Origin: Lysobacterales bacterium
GTDB lineage: Bacteria > Pseudomonadota > Gammaproteobacteria > Xanthomonadales > Marinicellaceae
Direction of reading: 5' to 3'
DNA: 64,000 bases
Assembly (NCBI GenBank): GCA_027067055.1
Contig: JAMOMK010000130.1
Location: forward strand, 1 to 64,000
The notes under the pieces: generated by a model
Database searches by the model: none
What the model was told of the DNA's origin: nothing
What the model saw: only the letters and a program-made list of their open reading frames with translations
Made by a program: the position numbers and the translations under genes
In this document: one piece after another, positions 17,531 through 27,027 of the stretch
How the letters are laid out: every line of letters begins with the position of its first letter
Position numbering within the stretch: position 1 is the stretch's first letter

Positions 17531-20500
17531 ATGTCAGATACCAAAGTTAACCAACTGCTAAAAAAAGCACTGTTTTTAGAAACGCATGAACGCACTGCCT
17601 TTTTAGAGCAGTTAGAAGAAGGTGAACTCAAACAAAAACTGACATTGCTTTTAAATGATGATATAGAACTAACACAATTTGTATTAAAAACATCATATGG
17701 CGCACAAGCTTTAGGCAAACACCAAATTAAAGACTTAAAACCAGGTGATAAGGTTAAGCAATTTACAATTATTAAGCTCATTGCTAAAGGAGGGATGGGT
17801 TCGGTATATTTGGCATACGATGAAAAGCTCAAGCGTAATGTGGCAATAAAAACCATTCGATCAGAGTACATTAAAAATAAAGCAACTCAACAACGATTCA
17901 AACAAGAAGCTCAAATACTATCACAAATTAATCACCCCTCTATTTGCCAAATATACGAATATATTGATTATGATGGTGGTGATATGTTAGTACTTGAATT
18001 GGTCGATGGCATTACATTAAGTAACATGGAATTATCTGACCATGAAAAATTAGAGGTGTTTATTCAAATAGCCTCGGCTTTAGAAGTAGCCCATAAAAAA
18101 GATGTTATCCATCGTGACTTAAAGCCCGATAATATCATGTGTGATAAAAACAATAAAATAAAAGTATTGGATTTTGGTATTGCAAAATCAACAGTTGTGA
18201 AATCACCTAAGTCAGTTATTCGTGAAGAAGAAATAAAGAATATCGACAAGCCATTAACCAAAATGGGAACTTTGATGGGAACATTGTTGTATATGAGTCC
18301 AGAACAAGCACAAGGAAAAGAAGTCACTAAAGCTAGTGATATTTATTCTCTTGGTATCATTATGCAAGAAATATTAACAGGTGTTGCAGTTTATGATTTA
18401 GCAAATGCTGAAGATTTAAAACAACAAGTTATTCAGGCAAAAAAAATTAATATAGGCTTCATTCCTAGAGTTTTTCAAAGTCTAATTGCATCATTAACTC
18501 ATAGAAACCCAAATAAAAGACTCTCTGCTCAAGAGTTAAAACAATCATTATTAGAAATAAAACAAGCACCACAATTAAAAAAACGAAAGTTAAGAAACTC
18601 CATGATTGCATTATCAGTAATAAGCTTAATTTTAATACTAGCGTATCAATGGTATGATTTTAATCACCAACAGAATAAAACCTTATTCATTAGTAGTATT
18701 AATAATGATGCATCTGAAATTATCTCTACATGGAAAAATATCTATACATTACCATTGCATAATATCAAAAACGATGTACAAAATTTATTGGATGTAAAAG
18801 AGGGTATATTCTTAAAAATTGACTCTTCAGATTTATTGACAATTGACGAAAAAAAATTACTTCAGGGTAGAGTCTACTGGAGCAATCGAGAGTATAAAAA
18901 AGCATTGCCTCTATTAGAAGGTGCTTGGAAATCTGGTATTAAAACTGTTAAATTAGCTAGAGAGCTGGCATTAAATAATCTTATGGTTTATTTTTTGGAA
19001 GCCAAAAAATTTGTGAATGAAAATGCCTATAAGGATGAAAAATATTTTAGTAAAATTGAAAATCTTTATATTAAGAGTGCAGAGAATTATATTAAATTTT
19101 TGGGGGGAGAATTTGAAGAATATTCTATAACAAATGCTTTAATGATGTGGTATAAAAAGGATGATCAGAAAGCAATAAATATACTTAAGCATATTACAGA
19201 AAATAAAAATTGGGATTTTGAAGCTTTTCAAATTCATGGTGAAATAATCGCAACAATTGGCATGAATCACCTTAGAAAAGGTAATATGGAAACAGGCAAT
19301 GAATATTTGCAAAAAGCAAAAAAAGTATATTACCAATCTAGTATAAGAGGAAGAAGTTTTGTAACTGCATATTTAAGAATATGTGATATGAGTTCAGCTC
19401 AATTACAAAAAACAGTTGATGTTTATGGCGATAAAGCCTCCGCGTTTTTTCAAGAAACCGTAAAAAATTGTGAATTTGCGGTTAATATTAATGACAATAA
19501 TAGAGCGATAAATACTTTAGCAGTAGCATATAATAGATATGGATTTTCATTAATTAAGAGAGGAGAAAATCCATTAGAATATTTGAATAAATCAATTAAA
19601 TATAGCAATGAAATCGATCAAAGTTTCCGTAAATATTTTATGATGGCAGTTTCCTTTACTTACAAAGGTTTATACAAAAACAATATTGGAGGCAACCCTT
19701 TAAGTGACTTTGATAAGGCAATAAAATATAACTTAAAATCAATTTCTTCGGCCAACAAAAAACTCGATATCAATTTTTCAAATATAATGTATATTCATTT
19801 AATGAAATTATGGTATGAATTTAATTTGGGAATAAGTCCCAATGATGGCATACAAGAAATATTGAATCTTAATGAGAAATCGATAAAATCCGCTTCCTCA
19901 GTGGTGGCACTAAATAATTCAGTTGTCTACCGAAACTCAATAATAGCAAATGCTTATTTAACAAAAGCCCAGTACCTAAATTTAAAAGATGAAGATCCAG
20001 TAGTAGTATTGGATTTCATCAAAGATAATTTTGCTAAAATTAAAAAAGTAACAGATGAGGATTTGATAATAGATAATGTATTGGTGGATACTTATAATGA
20101 GATTATTAGCTATAACCTCAAACACAGTAAAAGTTCATTAAATGAATTTAATCACGCACTCAGTTTAATCAATAACTGTATTGAAAAAACACCTAGCAAT
20201 GATAGTGTTATTACTTCAAAAGCTCAATTATTAATTAATCAACAACTTATAGTTAAAAGGGACAATAAAGACAGTGAATTAAATTTTGATTCTCCGCTTG
20301 AATTACTTAAGCGGGCAAACATCATTAACCCAAACTCAGATTCTACCCATACTCAAATTTCAGAACTTTATTATTTAATAGCAGAAAACTCATCATCTCA
20401 AGAGGAAATAAAGAAAGCATTGAATCTTGGCATAATTCAATCAGATACAGCTTTAACAATAAATCCAAACTTTCCTTTTGCATTTTCTTCAAAAGCAAAA

Positions 20501-20614
20501 TTAATAAAATTGGGTATAGACACAGGTATATTTTCCCAACATAGGCAACAAGAAGTTAATGAACTTTTCTTAAAGGCAAACAAGTTGAACCCGTTACTGA
20601 AAATTCCTAAATAA
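17531..20614 (+). CDS. Membrane Ser/Thr protein kinase with C-terminal TPR-like sensor region
   Basis: I start at ATG 17531 (MSDTKVNQ, 1027 aa); the open frame begins 14 codons earlier inside the sigma gene. The kinase domain spans about residues 78-350: glycine loop AKGGMGSVYLAYD, VAIKTI lysine, HRDLKPDN (Asp196), DFGIAKS (Asp214) and GTLLYMSPEQA, all catalytic residues intact. One membrane segment (about 357-376) follows, then about 640 residues of helical repeats resembling TPRs, probably periplasmic. It lies directly behind the ECF sigma gene and probably phosphorylates it. The repeat ligand is unknown. Confidence 0.9.
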   Translation: MSDTKVNQLLKKALFLETHERTAFLEQLEEGELKQKLTLLLNDDIELTQFVLKTSYGAQALGKHQIKDLKPGDKVKQFTIIKLIAKGGMGSVYLAYDEKLKRNVAIKTIRSEYIKNKATQQRFKQEAQILSQINHPSICQIYEYIDYDGGDMLVLELVDGITLSNMELSDHEKLEVFIQIASALEVAHKKDVIHRDLKPDNIMCDKNNKIKVLDFGIAKSTVVKSPKSVIREEEIKNIDKPLTKMGTLMGTLLYMSPEQAQGKEVTKASDIYSLGIIMQEILTGVAVYDLANAEDLKQQVIQAKKINIGFIPRVFQSLIASLTHRNPNKRLSAQELKQSLLEIKQAPQLKKRKLRNSMIALSVISLILILAYQWYDFNHQQNKTLFISSINNDASEIISTWKNIYTLPLHNIKNDVQNLLDVKEGIFLKIDSSDLLTIDEKKLLQGRVYWSNREYKKALPLLEGAWKSGIKTVKLARELALNNLMVYFLEAKKFVNENAYKDEKYFSKIENLYIKSAENYIKFLGGEFEEYSITNALMMWYKKDDQKAINILKHITENKNWDFEAFQIHGEIIATIGMNHLRKGNMETGNEYLQKAKKVYYQSSIRGRSFVTAYLRICDMSSAQLQKTVDVYGDKASAFFQETVKNCEFAVNINDNNRAINTLAVAYNRYGFSLIKRGENPLEYLNKSIKYSNEIDQSFRKYFMMAVSFTYKGLYKNNIGGNPLSDFDKAIKYNLKSISSANKKLDINFSNIMYIHLMKLWYEFNLGISPNDGIQEILNLNEKSIKSASSVVALNNSVVYRNSIIANAYLTKAQYLNLKDEDPVVVLDFIKDNFAKIKKVTDEDLIIDNVLVDTYNEIISYNLKHSKSSLNEFNHALSLINNCIEKTPSNDSVITSKAQLLINQQLIVKRDNKDSELNFDSPLELLKRANIINPNSDSTHTQISELYYLIAENSSSQEEIKKALNLGIIQSDTALTINPNFPFAFSSKAKLIKLGIDTGIFSQHRQQEVNELFLKANKLNPLLKIPK

Positions 20615-20708
20615 ATTTAATTGTAAAAAATACTTGTTTCATTTAGCTACTTTAAAAATAGTATTTAGTTATGAATTACAGGCATGTTTCAGTTGTAGAA
20701 ATAACAAC

Positions 20709-21326
20709 TTATTTGGAAACTTTATTCTTAATAGCAATTAAAATAGCCAATACAAAAAATGCGCCTGGTGGCAGTATCGCAATTAAAAACCCTTGGTAAT
20801 CGTCGAATATTTGCCATTGTATCTTATTACCAAAGTCACCAAAGAGTAAATGAGCTTGATTAAATAGGCTGCCGTTGCCGAGGATCTCGCGGATTGCTCC
20901 AATTATGACCAAAACAAGTGCAAAGCCTAACCCCGTGAAAAAGCCATCTTTAATGGCAAGCCATACGGAGTTTTTGGATGCAAAGCTTTCGGCGCGTGCC
21001 ATGATGATACAGTTGGTGACGATAAGTGGTATGAAAATACCAAGAATTAAATACAATTCGTGGAAGTAAGCATTCATAAACATTTCCAATGCTGTCACAA
21101 CACTAGCGATGATGAGTACGAAGAGCGAGATGCGAATTTCTTTGCTGATAATAGGTTTGATGGCAGAGACAAGTGCATTGGTTAGAGTTAAGGTAAATAC
21201 TGTGGCAATGGCAAGTCCCAAAGCGTTGACTACGGAGTTGGAAACTGCCAAAAGAGGACATAGCCCTAAAAGTTGCACCAATGCGGCATTGTCATCAATG
21301 ATGCGTTTACGTATAAATCCACTCAT
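20709..21326 (-). CDS. rnfE: Rnf complex subunit RnfE
   Basis: The 205-aa integral membrane protein shows NAALVQLLGLCPLLAVSNSVVNALGLA and six predicted membrane helices, the RnfE/RnsE pattern paralogous to RnfA. It is part of the ion-translocating ferredoxin:NAD+ oxidoreductase and contributes the conserved cysteine region that binds an iron-sulfur centre in the membrane. Its ATG overlaps the rnfG stop by 4 nt (ATGA). It is the last gene of the rnf operon and converges on the kinase gene. Confidence 0.95.
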   Translation of the reverse strand: MSGFIRKRIIDDNAALVQLLGLCPLLAVSNSVVNALGLAIATVFTLTLTNALVSAIKPIISKEIRISLFVLIIASVVTALEMFMNAYFHELYLILGIFIPLIVTNCIIMARAESFASKNSVWLAIKDGFFTGLGFALVLVIIGAIREILGNGSLFNQAHLLFGDFGNKIQWQIFDDYQGFLIAILPPGAFFVLAILIAIKNKVSK

Positions 21327-21937
21327 TCTATTTCTCCATTAGTTAGCTTGGTGTAGGATTTTTGAAAAAGTAATGCTTGCTTGATGGCGGCAACAACAGC
21401 TCTTGGAGTGATGGTTGCACCTGTAATTTGGTCAAATTGACCACCGTCACGTTTGACTTTCCAGTTTTTTTCGCGAATTTCTTTGAGTGAAAGTGTGGGA
21501 AATTGCTTGAGCCAATTACTTTTGTTGGCTTGAATTAAATCACCAAGTCCAGGTGTTTCGTGTTGTTCTAAAATTTTGACAGCAGTTATTTTACCATTGT
21601 TTTTTATGCCAACCATTAAGTCAATATCACCTGAATAACCATTGCGAGCGGTGACAGGTACTGCCAAAACGGTGGTTGTACCGTTTAATGTGCCGATGTA
21701 CAAGGCTTGTTCTTTGCGGTGCCCTAATAGTTTTGGACGGTTGATTAATGATGCGTCTTGAGTCAAATCGTTATCGTGTAATTCATCAGGAATCAAATCT
21801 TTTAAGCTTTCTAATAATAGTGTTTTCTTTTGCTCAGCGATTTTGTCACGTGTGGCATTTTCGCTAAATATAATTAAGCCACTAGTTAAGAATGTCACCA
21901 TGGCTAAAACCAGAGGGATTTTGATAAAGCTGCTCAC
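21323..21937 (-). CDS. rnfG: Rnf complex subunit RnfG (covalent-FMN protein)
   Basis: I start at GTG 21937 (SSFIKIPLVLAMV..., 204 aa, the usual length), with aagga a few bases upstream. The open frame continues 45 codons further upstream, but that part is translated from a dispersed repeat and is not protein-coding. One N-terminal membrane anchor is followed by a periplasmic FMN domain; the flavin-attachment motif TGATITPRAV near residue 180 carries the acceptor Thr. The protein passes electrons within the Rnf complex. ATGA coupling to rnfE. Confidence 0.94.
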   Translation of the reverse strand: MSSFIKIPLVLAMVTFLTSGLIIFSENATRDKIAEQKKTLLLESLKDLIPDELHDNDLTQDASLINRPKLLGHRKEQALYIGTLNGTTTVLAVPVTARNGYSGDIDLMVGIKNNGKITAVKILEQHETPGLGDLIQANKSNWLKQFPTLSLKEIREKNWKVKRDGGQFDQITGATITPRAVVAAIKQALLFQKSYTKLTNGEIE

Positions 21938-21956
21938 TAGTTTGTCCTTATAAGTG

Positions 21957-22028
21957 TTGTCATACTCGCGAAGACGGGTATCCAGAGTTTTAAATAGGAC
22001 TGGATTCTCGTTTTCACGGGGATGACAA
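21957..22028. repeat. Dispersed GTCAT...ATGAC repeat between rnfD and rnfG
   Basis: A 72-bp element ends in the perfect 7-bp inverted repeat ttgtcat / atgacaa. Inside, each end holds an imperfect hairpin of the type catactcgcgaagacgggtat and gattctcgttttcacggg, and the two ends face each other around tccagag...ctgga. Translated on the minus strand it gives the phrase CHPRENENPV...LDTRLREYD, typical of this widespread repeat class. It sits inside the rnf operon. Confidence 0.75.
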
Positions 22029-22052
22029 TAATAGAATTTAATGTGATTAATT

Positions 22053-23099
22053 TCATTTGTCTTTTTGTCCAAAAGCTTTGGGAATAGTCAAACGATCAAT
22101 CAACGGTGCTGACATGTTCATTATTAATATACCAAAAGCCACGCCATCTGGGAAGTTGCCAAATTCGCGGACTAAGATGGTCATTATGGCAACACCTGCA
22201 CCAAAGATGAGTTGTCCTTTGTGTGATGAACAACCAGAGGTTGGGTCGGTGGCAATAAAAAAAGCACCAAGCATCAACCCACCTGAAAAAATATGTTGTA
22301 ATGGTCCGATAAAATTATCAGGGTCAATTAAATAAAAGGGCAGAGAAAAAGCAATGGCTGTTAACAATACAGCGGCTGGTACACGCCAAGTAATAATCTT
22401 TTTATAAATTAAAAATAGTCCACCTAGGAAATACATGTTGGCAACCCATTCCCAACCCACTCCTCCAAAATTACCAAAGGCTATCCCTGTTGTGATTTCA
22501 CTCATCATACTGTCTTGCGAAATACCCGTTTTGATTAAATCCAATGGCGTTGCTTGAGTTAATGTGTCAAAATCAATGGTGCTAGGAAACTGATTAAAAA
22601 AGATGGCTTGCAGGTTTTCGACAAAACTCATGGCGTAAGGGCTAATAGAGTGGGGTGGTAACCACATACTCATTGCTTGTGGAAATGAAATCAAAACTAC
22701 GGCAAACCCCAGCATTGCTGGATTAAATATATTTTGCCCTAAACCACCAAATAAATGTTTGGCAACAACAATAGCAAAAAACATGCCGATAAAGCTAATC
22801 CACCATGGAGCAACGGGTGAAATACATAAGGCAAACAACAAGCCAGTAACAAAGGCAGAATAATCCTTGAGAAATAATTTTATTGATTTACCCAACAATT
22901 TCAAAGAGATAGCTTCAAAACATAAAGCAAAAATAACAGCTAAAGTTAATTGTATAATAATACCTGTGCCAAAAAAGAACACATGAGCAAGTATGGCAGG
23001 AGTAAGGGCAAGACCAAGGGTGAGCATGAGTTTAGCAACACTATTTTTTTTAGGTATATGTGGTGCACTTTGTGTGTTGAAGACTTTATTTTGAGTCAT
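22053..23099 (-). CDS. rnfD: Rnf complex subunit RnfD (membrane flavoprotein)
   Basis: I start at ATG 23099 (MTQNKVFN, 348 aa), overlapping the 3' end of rnfC by 14 nt; the longer open frame upstream is inside rnfC. About nine membrane helices are present. The covalent FMN site is in the segment TQATPLDLIK (acceptor Thr before PLD) near residue 180. The motif DPTSGCSSHKGQL near 280 is conserved in RnfD/NqrB. It forms part of the membrane ion channel. The gap to rnfG is 115 nt and contains a repeat, unlike the other tightly packed junctions. Confidence 0.95.
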   Translation of the reverse strand: MTQNKVFNTQSAPHIPKKNSVAKLMLTLGLALTPAILAHVFFFGTGIIIQLTLAVIFALCFEAISLKLLGKSIKLFLKDYSAFVTGLLFALCISPVAPWWISFIGMFFAIVVAKHLFGGLGQNIFNPAMLGFAVVLISFPQAMSMWLPPHSISPYAMSFVENLQAIFFNQFPSTIDFDTLTQATPLDLIKTGISQDSMMSEITTGIAFGNFGGVGWEWVANMYFLGGLFLIYKKIITWRVPAAVLLTAIAFSLPFYLIDPDNFIGPLQHIFSGGLMLGAFFIATDPTSGCSSHKGQLIFGAGVAIMTILVREFGNFPDGVAFGILIMNMSAPLIDRLTIPKAFGQKDK

Positions 23100-24663
23100 T
23101 TTTAGTCTCCAGTTTGGTGTCTTGTCTTGCGGCTTTAGCTTTTTGTATTCGTTCCATTGTGGCACTCAAGTCTTTTTGTATTTTGTCTGTATTAGTGGTT
23201 CTGCGTCTAGTTCGTTTACGTTTAGCAGCACGCTCGGCTTTTAAACGCTCCAATCGGGCTTCACGTTGTTCATGCCTGATTTGGGCTTGATCGGATTTTT
23301 CACGTTTGTAATCTAAGTATTTTAACTCGGATTTAGCATAACGGTAATAATCAACCAGTTTGATTTGACTTGGGCAAACCCACGCACAAGCGCCACATTC
23401 GATGCAATCGAACAAATGATGCTCGCGTGCTTTTTCAAGATTTTCACCTTTGATATACCAATGCAGCTGTTGTGGTAAAAGTCCCGCAGGACAAACGTTG
23501 ACACATTCCCCGCAACGAATACAAGGCAAGGCATCACCATAGTGCTGAGTGATATTTTTACTGAGTGCCAAGATGCAATTGGTAGTTTTATCAATGCCAG
23601 TGGAGCAATCAGGCATAGAGTACCCCATCATTGGTCCACCAATAATTAACCTATGAGTTTTGTCTTTATGAAACTGTGCATGTTGTAGCAAGTGACTCAT
23701 GGGTGTGCCAATCGCAGTAATAAAGTTTTGCGCCATACCGATACAATCACCAGCAACCGTAACAATTCGTTCAACCAAAGGGCGACCTTCGCTAATAAAA
23801 TCACTAAGTGCTTTAATAGTACCGACATTTTGTACGATAATGCCAAGGTTTAGGGGTAAACCACCGGAAGGAACTTCTCGCCCAGTTAATACTTTAATCA
23901 GTTGTTTTTCGCCACCAGCGGGATAAATAGTAGGAACTTTGGTGACAATAATATTATTTATTTTTCTTTGTTTTATATGTTTTTCAATAGCTGATTTAAT
24001 ATTACCCACTTGATCTTCTAATGCGAAAATGGCTTGACTAGCAGCAGATGCTTTCATCATTAATAAAATGCCACTAATCAAATCTTCAGGATAAGATAAC
24101 ATCAATTGTTCGTCACAAGTGATATACGGCTCACATTCTGCACCGTTGACGATTAAGGTATTAATTTTGGTATCATTTGATGTGTACTTTAAATGTGTTG
24201 GGAAACCAGCACCTCCAAGTCCAACAAGACCAGCATTATGTATGCTATCAATAATATCTTTAGCACTAACAGAGTCAATATATGCTTGATTTATTGGTTT
24301 TTTATTTAGCAAGACCCATTGTTCTTTGCCATCAGTAGTGATTTCAATAACTGTAGAAATATCAGCCTCAGGACTGGCAGTCGCACGTTGCATGATAGCG
24401 GTGATTTCACCTGATGTAGATGCATGAATATATGAGCCGTTGGTAGTATCTGGTTTGGCAATTATTTGTCCTTTTAAGACTTTATCACCGACTTTAACTA
24501 GTGCTTTGGCAATATTGCCACGATTAATACGTAAGGAAATGTAAACTTTGTCGGCAATTGGTAAGTGTGACAAGCCATTTTGTAAAGAGTCATTTTTATG
24601 GTGTGGAAGTTTAATGCCACCTTGTAATTTGTATAGTTGTTGTGAATTGATAGAGCTTACCAT
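23086..24663 (-). CDS. rnfC: Rnf complex subunit RnfC
   Basis: The 525-aa soluble subunit carries a glycine-rich nucleotide/FMN-binding part ([15 protein letters not shown] near 145) and two 4Fe-4S motifs, [12 protein letters not shown] near 380 and [12 protein letters not shown] near 420. It is the NAD(H)-facing module of the complex. The C-terminus is a charged, lysine/arginine-rich tail (about 455-525), shorter than the long alanine-rich tails of enterobacterial RnfC. It overlaps rnfB by 7 nt and rnfD by 14 nt. Confidence 0.96.
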   Translation of the reverse strand: MVSSINSQQLYKLQGGIKLPHHKNDSLQNGLSHLPIADKVYISLRINRGNIAKALVKVGDKVLKGQIIAKPDTTNGSYIHASTSGEITAIMQRATASPEADISTVIEITTDGKEQWVLLNKKPINQAYIDSVSAKDIIDSIHNAGLVGLGGAGFPTHLKYTSNDTKINTLIVNGAECEPYITCDEQLMLSYPEDLISGILLMMKASAASQAIFALEDQVGNIKSAIEKHIKQRKINNIIVTKVPTIYPAGGEKQLIKVLTGREVPSGGLPLNLGIIVQNVGTIKALSDFISEGRPLVERIVTVAGDCIGMAQNFITAIGTPMSHLLQHAQFHKDKTHRLIIGGPMMGYSMPDCSTGIDKTTNCILALSKNITQHYGDALPCIRCGECVNVCPAGLLPQQLHWYIKGENLEKAREHHLFDCIECGACAWVCPSQIKLVDYYRYAKSELKYLDYKREKSDQAQIRHEQREARLERLKAERAAKRKRTRRRTTNTDKIQKDLSATMERIQKAKAARQDTKLETKNDSK

Positions 24664-25229
24664 TGTTGTGCCTGCTCAATGGTTGAATAAAGTGCCGGTT
24701 TGTCAATACGCTGAACAAACTTTGGCAGTGGAGCTTCAATGGTAATAATGCAATCAACAGGACAGGCAGGAATGCAGAGGTCACAGCCAGTACAGGCATC
24801 AATAATTATCGTGTGCATGTGTTTGGCAGCACCAACAATGGCATCAACTGGACAAACTTGAATACATTTTGTGCAACCAATACAGTCTTTTTCGATGATT
24901 TCTACCACCATATCAATTTCTTTGGCTTCGCCATTATCTGGATTCAGCTCTATTACTTCTACATCTAATAGTTCTGCTAATTTTTTAACCCCTTCTTCTC
25001 CCCCTGGAGGGCATTGGTTTATTTGTGCCTCACCACTTGCTATGGCTTGAGCATAAGGTTTGCAACCTGGATAAGTGCATTGTCCACATTGAGTTTGTGG
25101 TAATATCGCATTGATTTGTTCGACAATGGGGTTGCCTTCGACCTTGAATTTTTTCGATACCCACATGACTATCAGCCCAAAGACCAACGACACAAATGAG
25201 ATAATGATTAAACTAACAAAAGGATTCAT
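24657..25229 (-). CDS. rnfB: Rnf complex subunit RnfB (iron-sulfur protein)
   Basis: The 190-aa subunit has an N-terminal membrane anchor, then the RnfB-specific cluster [16 protein letters not shown] (near 48-62) with its fourth Cys in NQCPPGG, and two ferredoxin-type motifs, [12 protein letters not shown] and [12 protein letters not shown]. It is the entry point for electrons from ferredoxin. Its start adjoins the rnfA stop directly. Confidence 0.97.
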   Translation of the reverse strand: MNPFVSLIIISFVSLVFGLIVMWVSKKFKVEGNPIVEQINAILPQTQCGQCTYPGCKPYAQAIASGEAQINQCPPGGEEGVKKLAELLDVEVIELNPDNGEAKEIDMVVEIIEKDCIGCTKCIQVCPVDAIVGAAKHMHTIIIDACTGCDLCIPACPVDCIITIEAPLPKFVQRIDKPALYSTIEQAQQW

Positions 25230-25808
25230 TTAACGTACCATTCCACCAAAGCCCATAAACGCAATCGACATAATGCCAGCAGTAACTAGAGCAATAGGTG
25301 TGCCTTTAAATGATTCTGGAATATCAGCCATCTCAATACGTTCGCGAACAGCTGAGAATAAAACCAATACCAAGGTGAAGCCAATAGATGCACCAAAGCC
25401 GAATACGGCTGATTCGATTAAATTATTTTGTTCTTGAATATTTAGCAATGCGACACCTAAAACTGCACAGTTGGTCGTAATCAATGGCAAGAAAATACCT
25501 AAAACCTGATAGAGTAAAGGTGAGGTTTTATGTAAAATCATTTCGGTGACTTGTACAGTTACTGCAATAACTAAGATAAAACTCAAAGTTTTGAGGTATT
25601 CGAGCCCAAGAGGAACTAATAAATAAGTGTGGATGAAATAACTTAAGATGGATGATAAAGTCAATACAAAGGTCGTTGCTAAACCCATCCCAAGAGCCGA
25701 TTGGTATTTGCTAGAAACGCCCATGAATGGACACAAACCCAAAAACTTCACCAATACGAAGTTATTGATGAATACCGCACTAATAAAGATAAAAAATAAC
25801 CCACTCAT
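25230..25808 (-). CDS. rnfA: Rnf complex subunit RnfA
   Basis: I start at ATG 25808 ([10 protein letters not shown], 192 aa), which matches the family length; the open frame extends 23 codons further without family similarity. Six membrane helices and the motif [18 protein letters not shown] at the N-terminus identify RnfA, the partner of RnfE in the membrane iron-sulfur core. It is the first gene of the rnfABCDGE operon. Confidence 0.96.
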   Translation of the reverse strand: MSGLFFIFISAVFINNFVLVKFLGLCPFMGVSSKYQSALGMGLATTFVLTLSSILSYFIHTYLLVPLGLEYLKTLSFILVIAVTVQVTEMILHKTSPLLYQVLGIFLPLITTNCAVLGVALLNIQEQNNLIESAVFGFGASIGFTLVLVLFSAVRERIEMADIPESFKGTPIALVTAGIMSIAFMGFGGMVR

Positions 25809-25846
25809 AAATTGATATTTAATAAATTGACCGCATATTTTAACGA

Positions 25847-25862
25847 CTATTGAAAACAATAG
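25847..25862. promoter_or_regulatory. Palindrome between divergent rnfA and truncated haemoglobin gene
   Basis: A perfect inverted repeat, ctattg / caatag around aaaa, lies centrally in the 84-bp divergent gap. It could be an operator for either direction. No known consensus is matched, so the role is open. Confidence 0.3.
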
Positions 25863-25892
25863 TATAACATTAGTCAAATATTGAGAATATAA

Positions 25893-26303
25893 ATGAACAA
25901 TTACGGTACATTAGATGCTTCTTACAAAGCGGCAGGCGAAGAAAAGGGTATTAGAAAATTAGTGGATGATTTTTACCACGAAATGGAAACGCAATCCAAA
26001 GGTAAACACATACGTTCCATGCATAAAGATTCATTGGATGTGATTAAGGATAAGTTGTCCTTGTTTTTGATGGGATGGCTTGGTGGTCCACGTAAATATG
26101 CAGAGAAATACGGTGGCATTTCTATACCAATGGTGCATAAACATCTTGTTATTAATGAAGAAGAACGCGATGCATGGTTGTTTTGTATGCAACAAGCATT
26201 AAAATACCAAGATTATGATGAAGACTTTAAAGAGTATTTACTTATTCAGTTGGCACGTCCAGCGAATCGAATTATGCAAGTTTCACAAGCCAATCACAGT
26301 TAA
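25893..26303 (+). CDS. Group II truncated haemoglobin
   Basis: The 136-aa protein begins [21 protein letters not shown] and contains the proximal-His region [10 protein letters not shown] and the distal [10 protein letters not shown] (the Trp at G8 is typical of group II truncated globins). It binds haem and probably O2 or NO, in the cytoplasm. It diverges from the rnf operon. The next gene starts 7 nt after its stop, so it is the first gene of a three-gene run with the methyltransferase and yhiN. Confidence 0.88.
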   Translation: MNNYGTLDASYKAAGEEKGIRKLVDDFYHEMETQSKGKHIRSMHKDSLDVIKDKLSLFLMGWLGGPRKYAEKYGGISIPMVHKHLVINEEERDAWLFCMQQALKYQDYDEDFKEYLLIQLARPANRIMQVSQANHS

Positions 26304-26310
26304 GAAAAAT

Positions 26311-27027
26311 ATGAAAATAGCACAAATACCCATAAACAAAACCTGTAAAGAACGTGAAATCCTTAATAATGAATTATCGTTTGATAACAAAAAAATACTC
26401 GAATTAGGCTGTGGCAAGGCAAAACTCACACGCATTATTGCGCAAGGTGGCAAGAATGGTGGCAAGAACAGGCATGTCACTGCTACAGAGGTGGATAAAA
26501 TTCAACATGAGAAAAATTGTGCGATAACAGACTTGCCTAATGTGGATTTTGTTTTTGCAGGCTCTCAAGATTTACCTTTTGAGGATAACAGTTTTGATGT
26601 TATTCTTTTGTTTAAATCCTTGCATCATGTGCCGATGGAATACATGGCATCTGCCATGAAGGAAATTGCACGGGTTTTAAAACCTGGTGGTTTGGTTTAT
26701 ATTTCTGAGCCGATTTTTGCAGGTGACTTTAATGATATACTGCGTTTGTTTCATGATGAGCAAGAGGTTAGAGCAGTGGCCTTTGATGCGATTAAAAATT
26801 CTGTGAAAGCAGGCGATTTAAAGCTAGTGAAGCAAATTTTCTTCAATACACCACGTAACTATCCTGAATTTAGTGATTTTGAGCAATTAATTATCAATGT
26901 TACTCATAGCAATCACCACCTAAGTGATGAATTAATGATAGAAGTTAAAGAAAAATTTATGGCACACATGACGGATACTGGCGCACATTTTGATACGCCA
27001 ATTCGGGTGGATTTGTTGACTAAGTAA
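26311..27027 (+). CDS. Class I SAM-dependent methyltransferase
   Basis: I start at ATG 26311 (MKIAQIPINK, 238 aa); the earlier in-frame part lies within the globin gene. Motif I is ILELGCGKAKLTR, an acidic loop follows (TEVDKIQHEK), and motif IV/post-motif is FDVILLFKSLHHVP with ARVLKPGGLVYISEP, the Methyltransf_11 pattern. The substrate is unknown. It is contiguous with yhiN, which starts on the next base. Confidence 0.85.
   Translation: MKIAQIPINKTCKEREILNNELSFDNKKILELGCGKAKLTRIIAQGGKNGGKNRHVTATEVDKIQHEKNCAITDLPNVDFVFAGSQDLPFEDNSFDVILLFKSLHHVPMEYMASAMKEIARVLKPGGLVYISEPIFAGDFNDILRLFHDEQEVRAVAFDAIKNSVKAGDLKLVKQIFFNTPRNYPEFSDFEQLIINVTHSNHHLSDELMIEVKEKFMAHMTDTGAHFDTPIRVDLLTK

Noticed and set aside
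25812-25825. FNR-like site ttgatatttaataa before rnfA
   Set aside because: Only one half-site matches the TTGAT-N4-ATCAA consensus; the second half has three of five bases.
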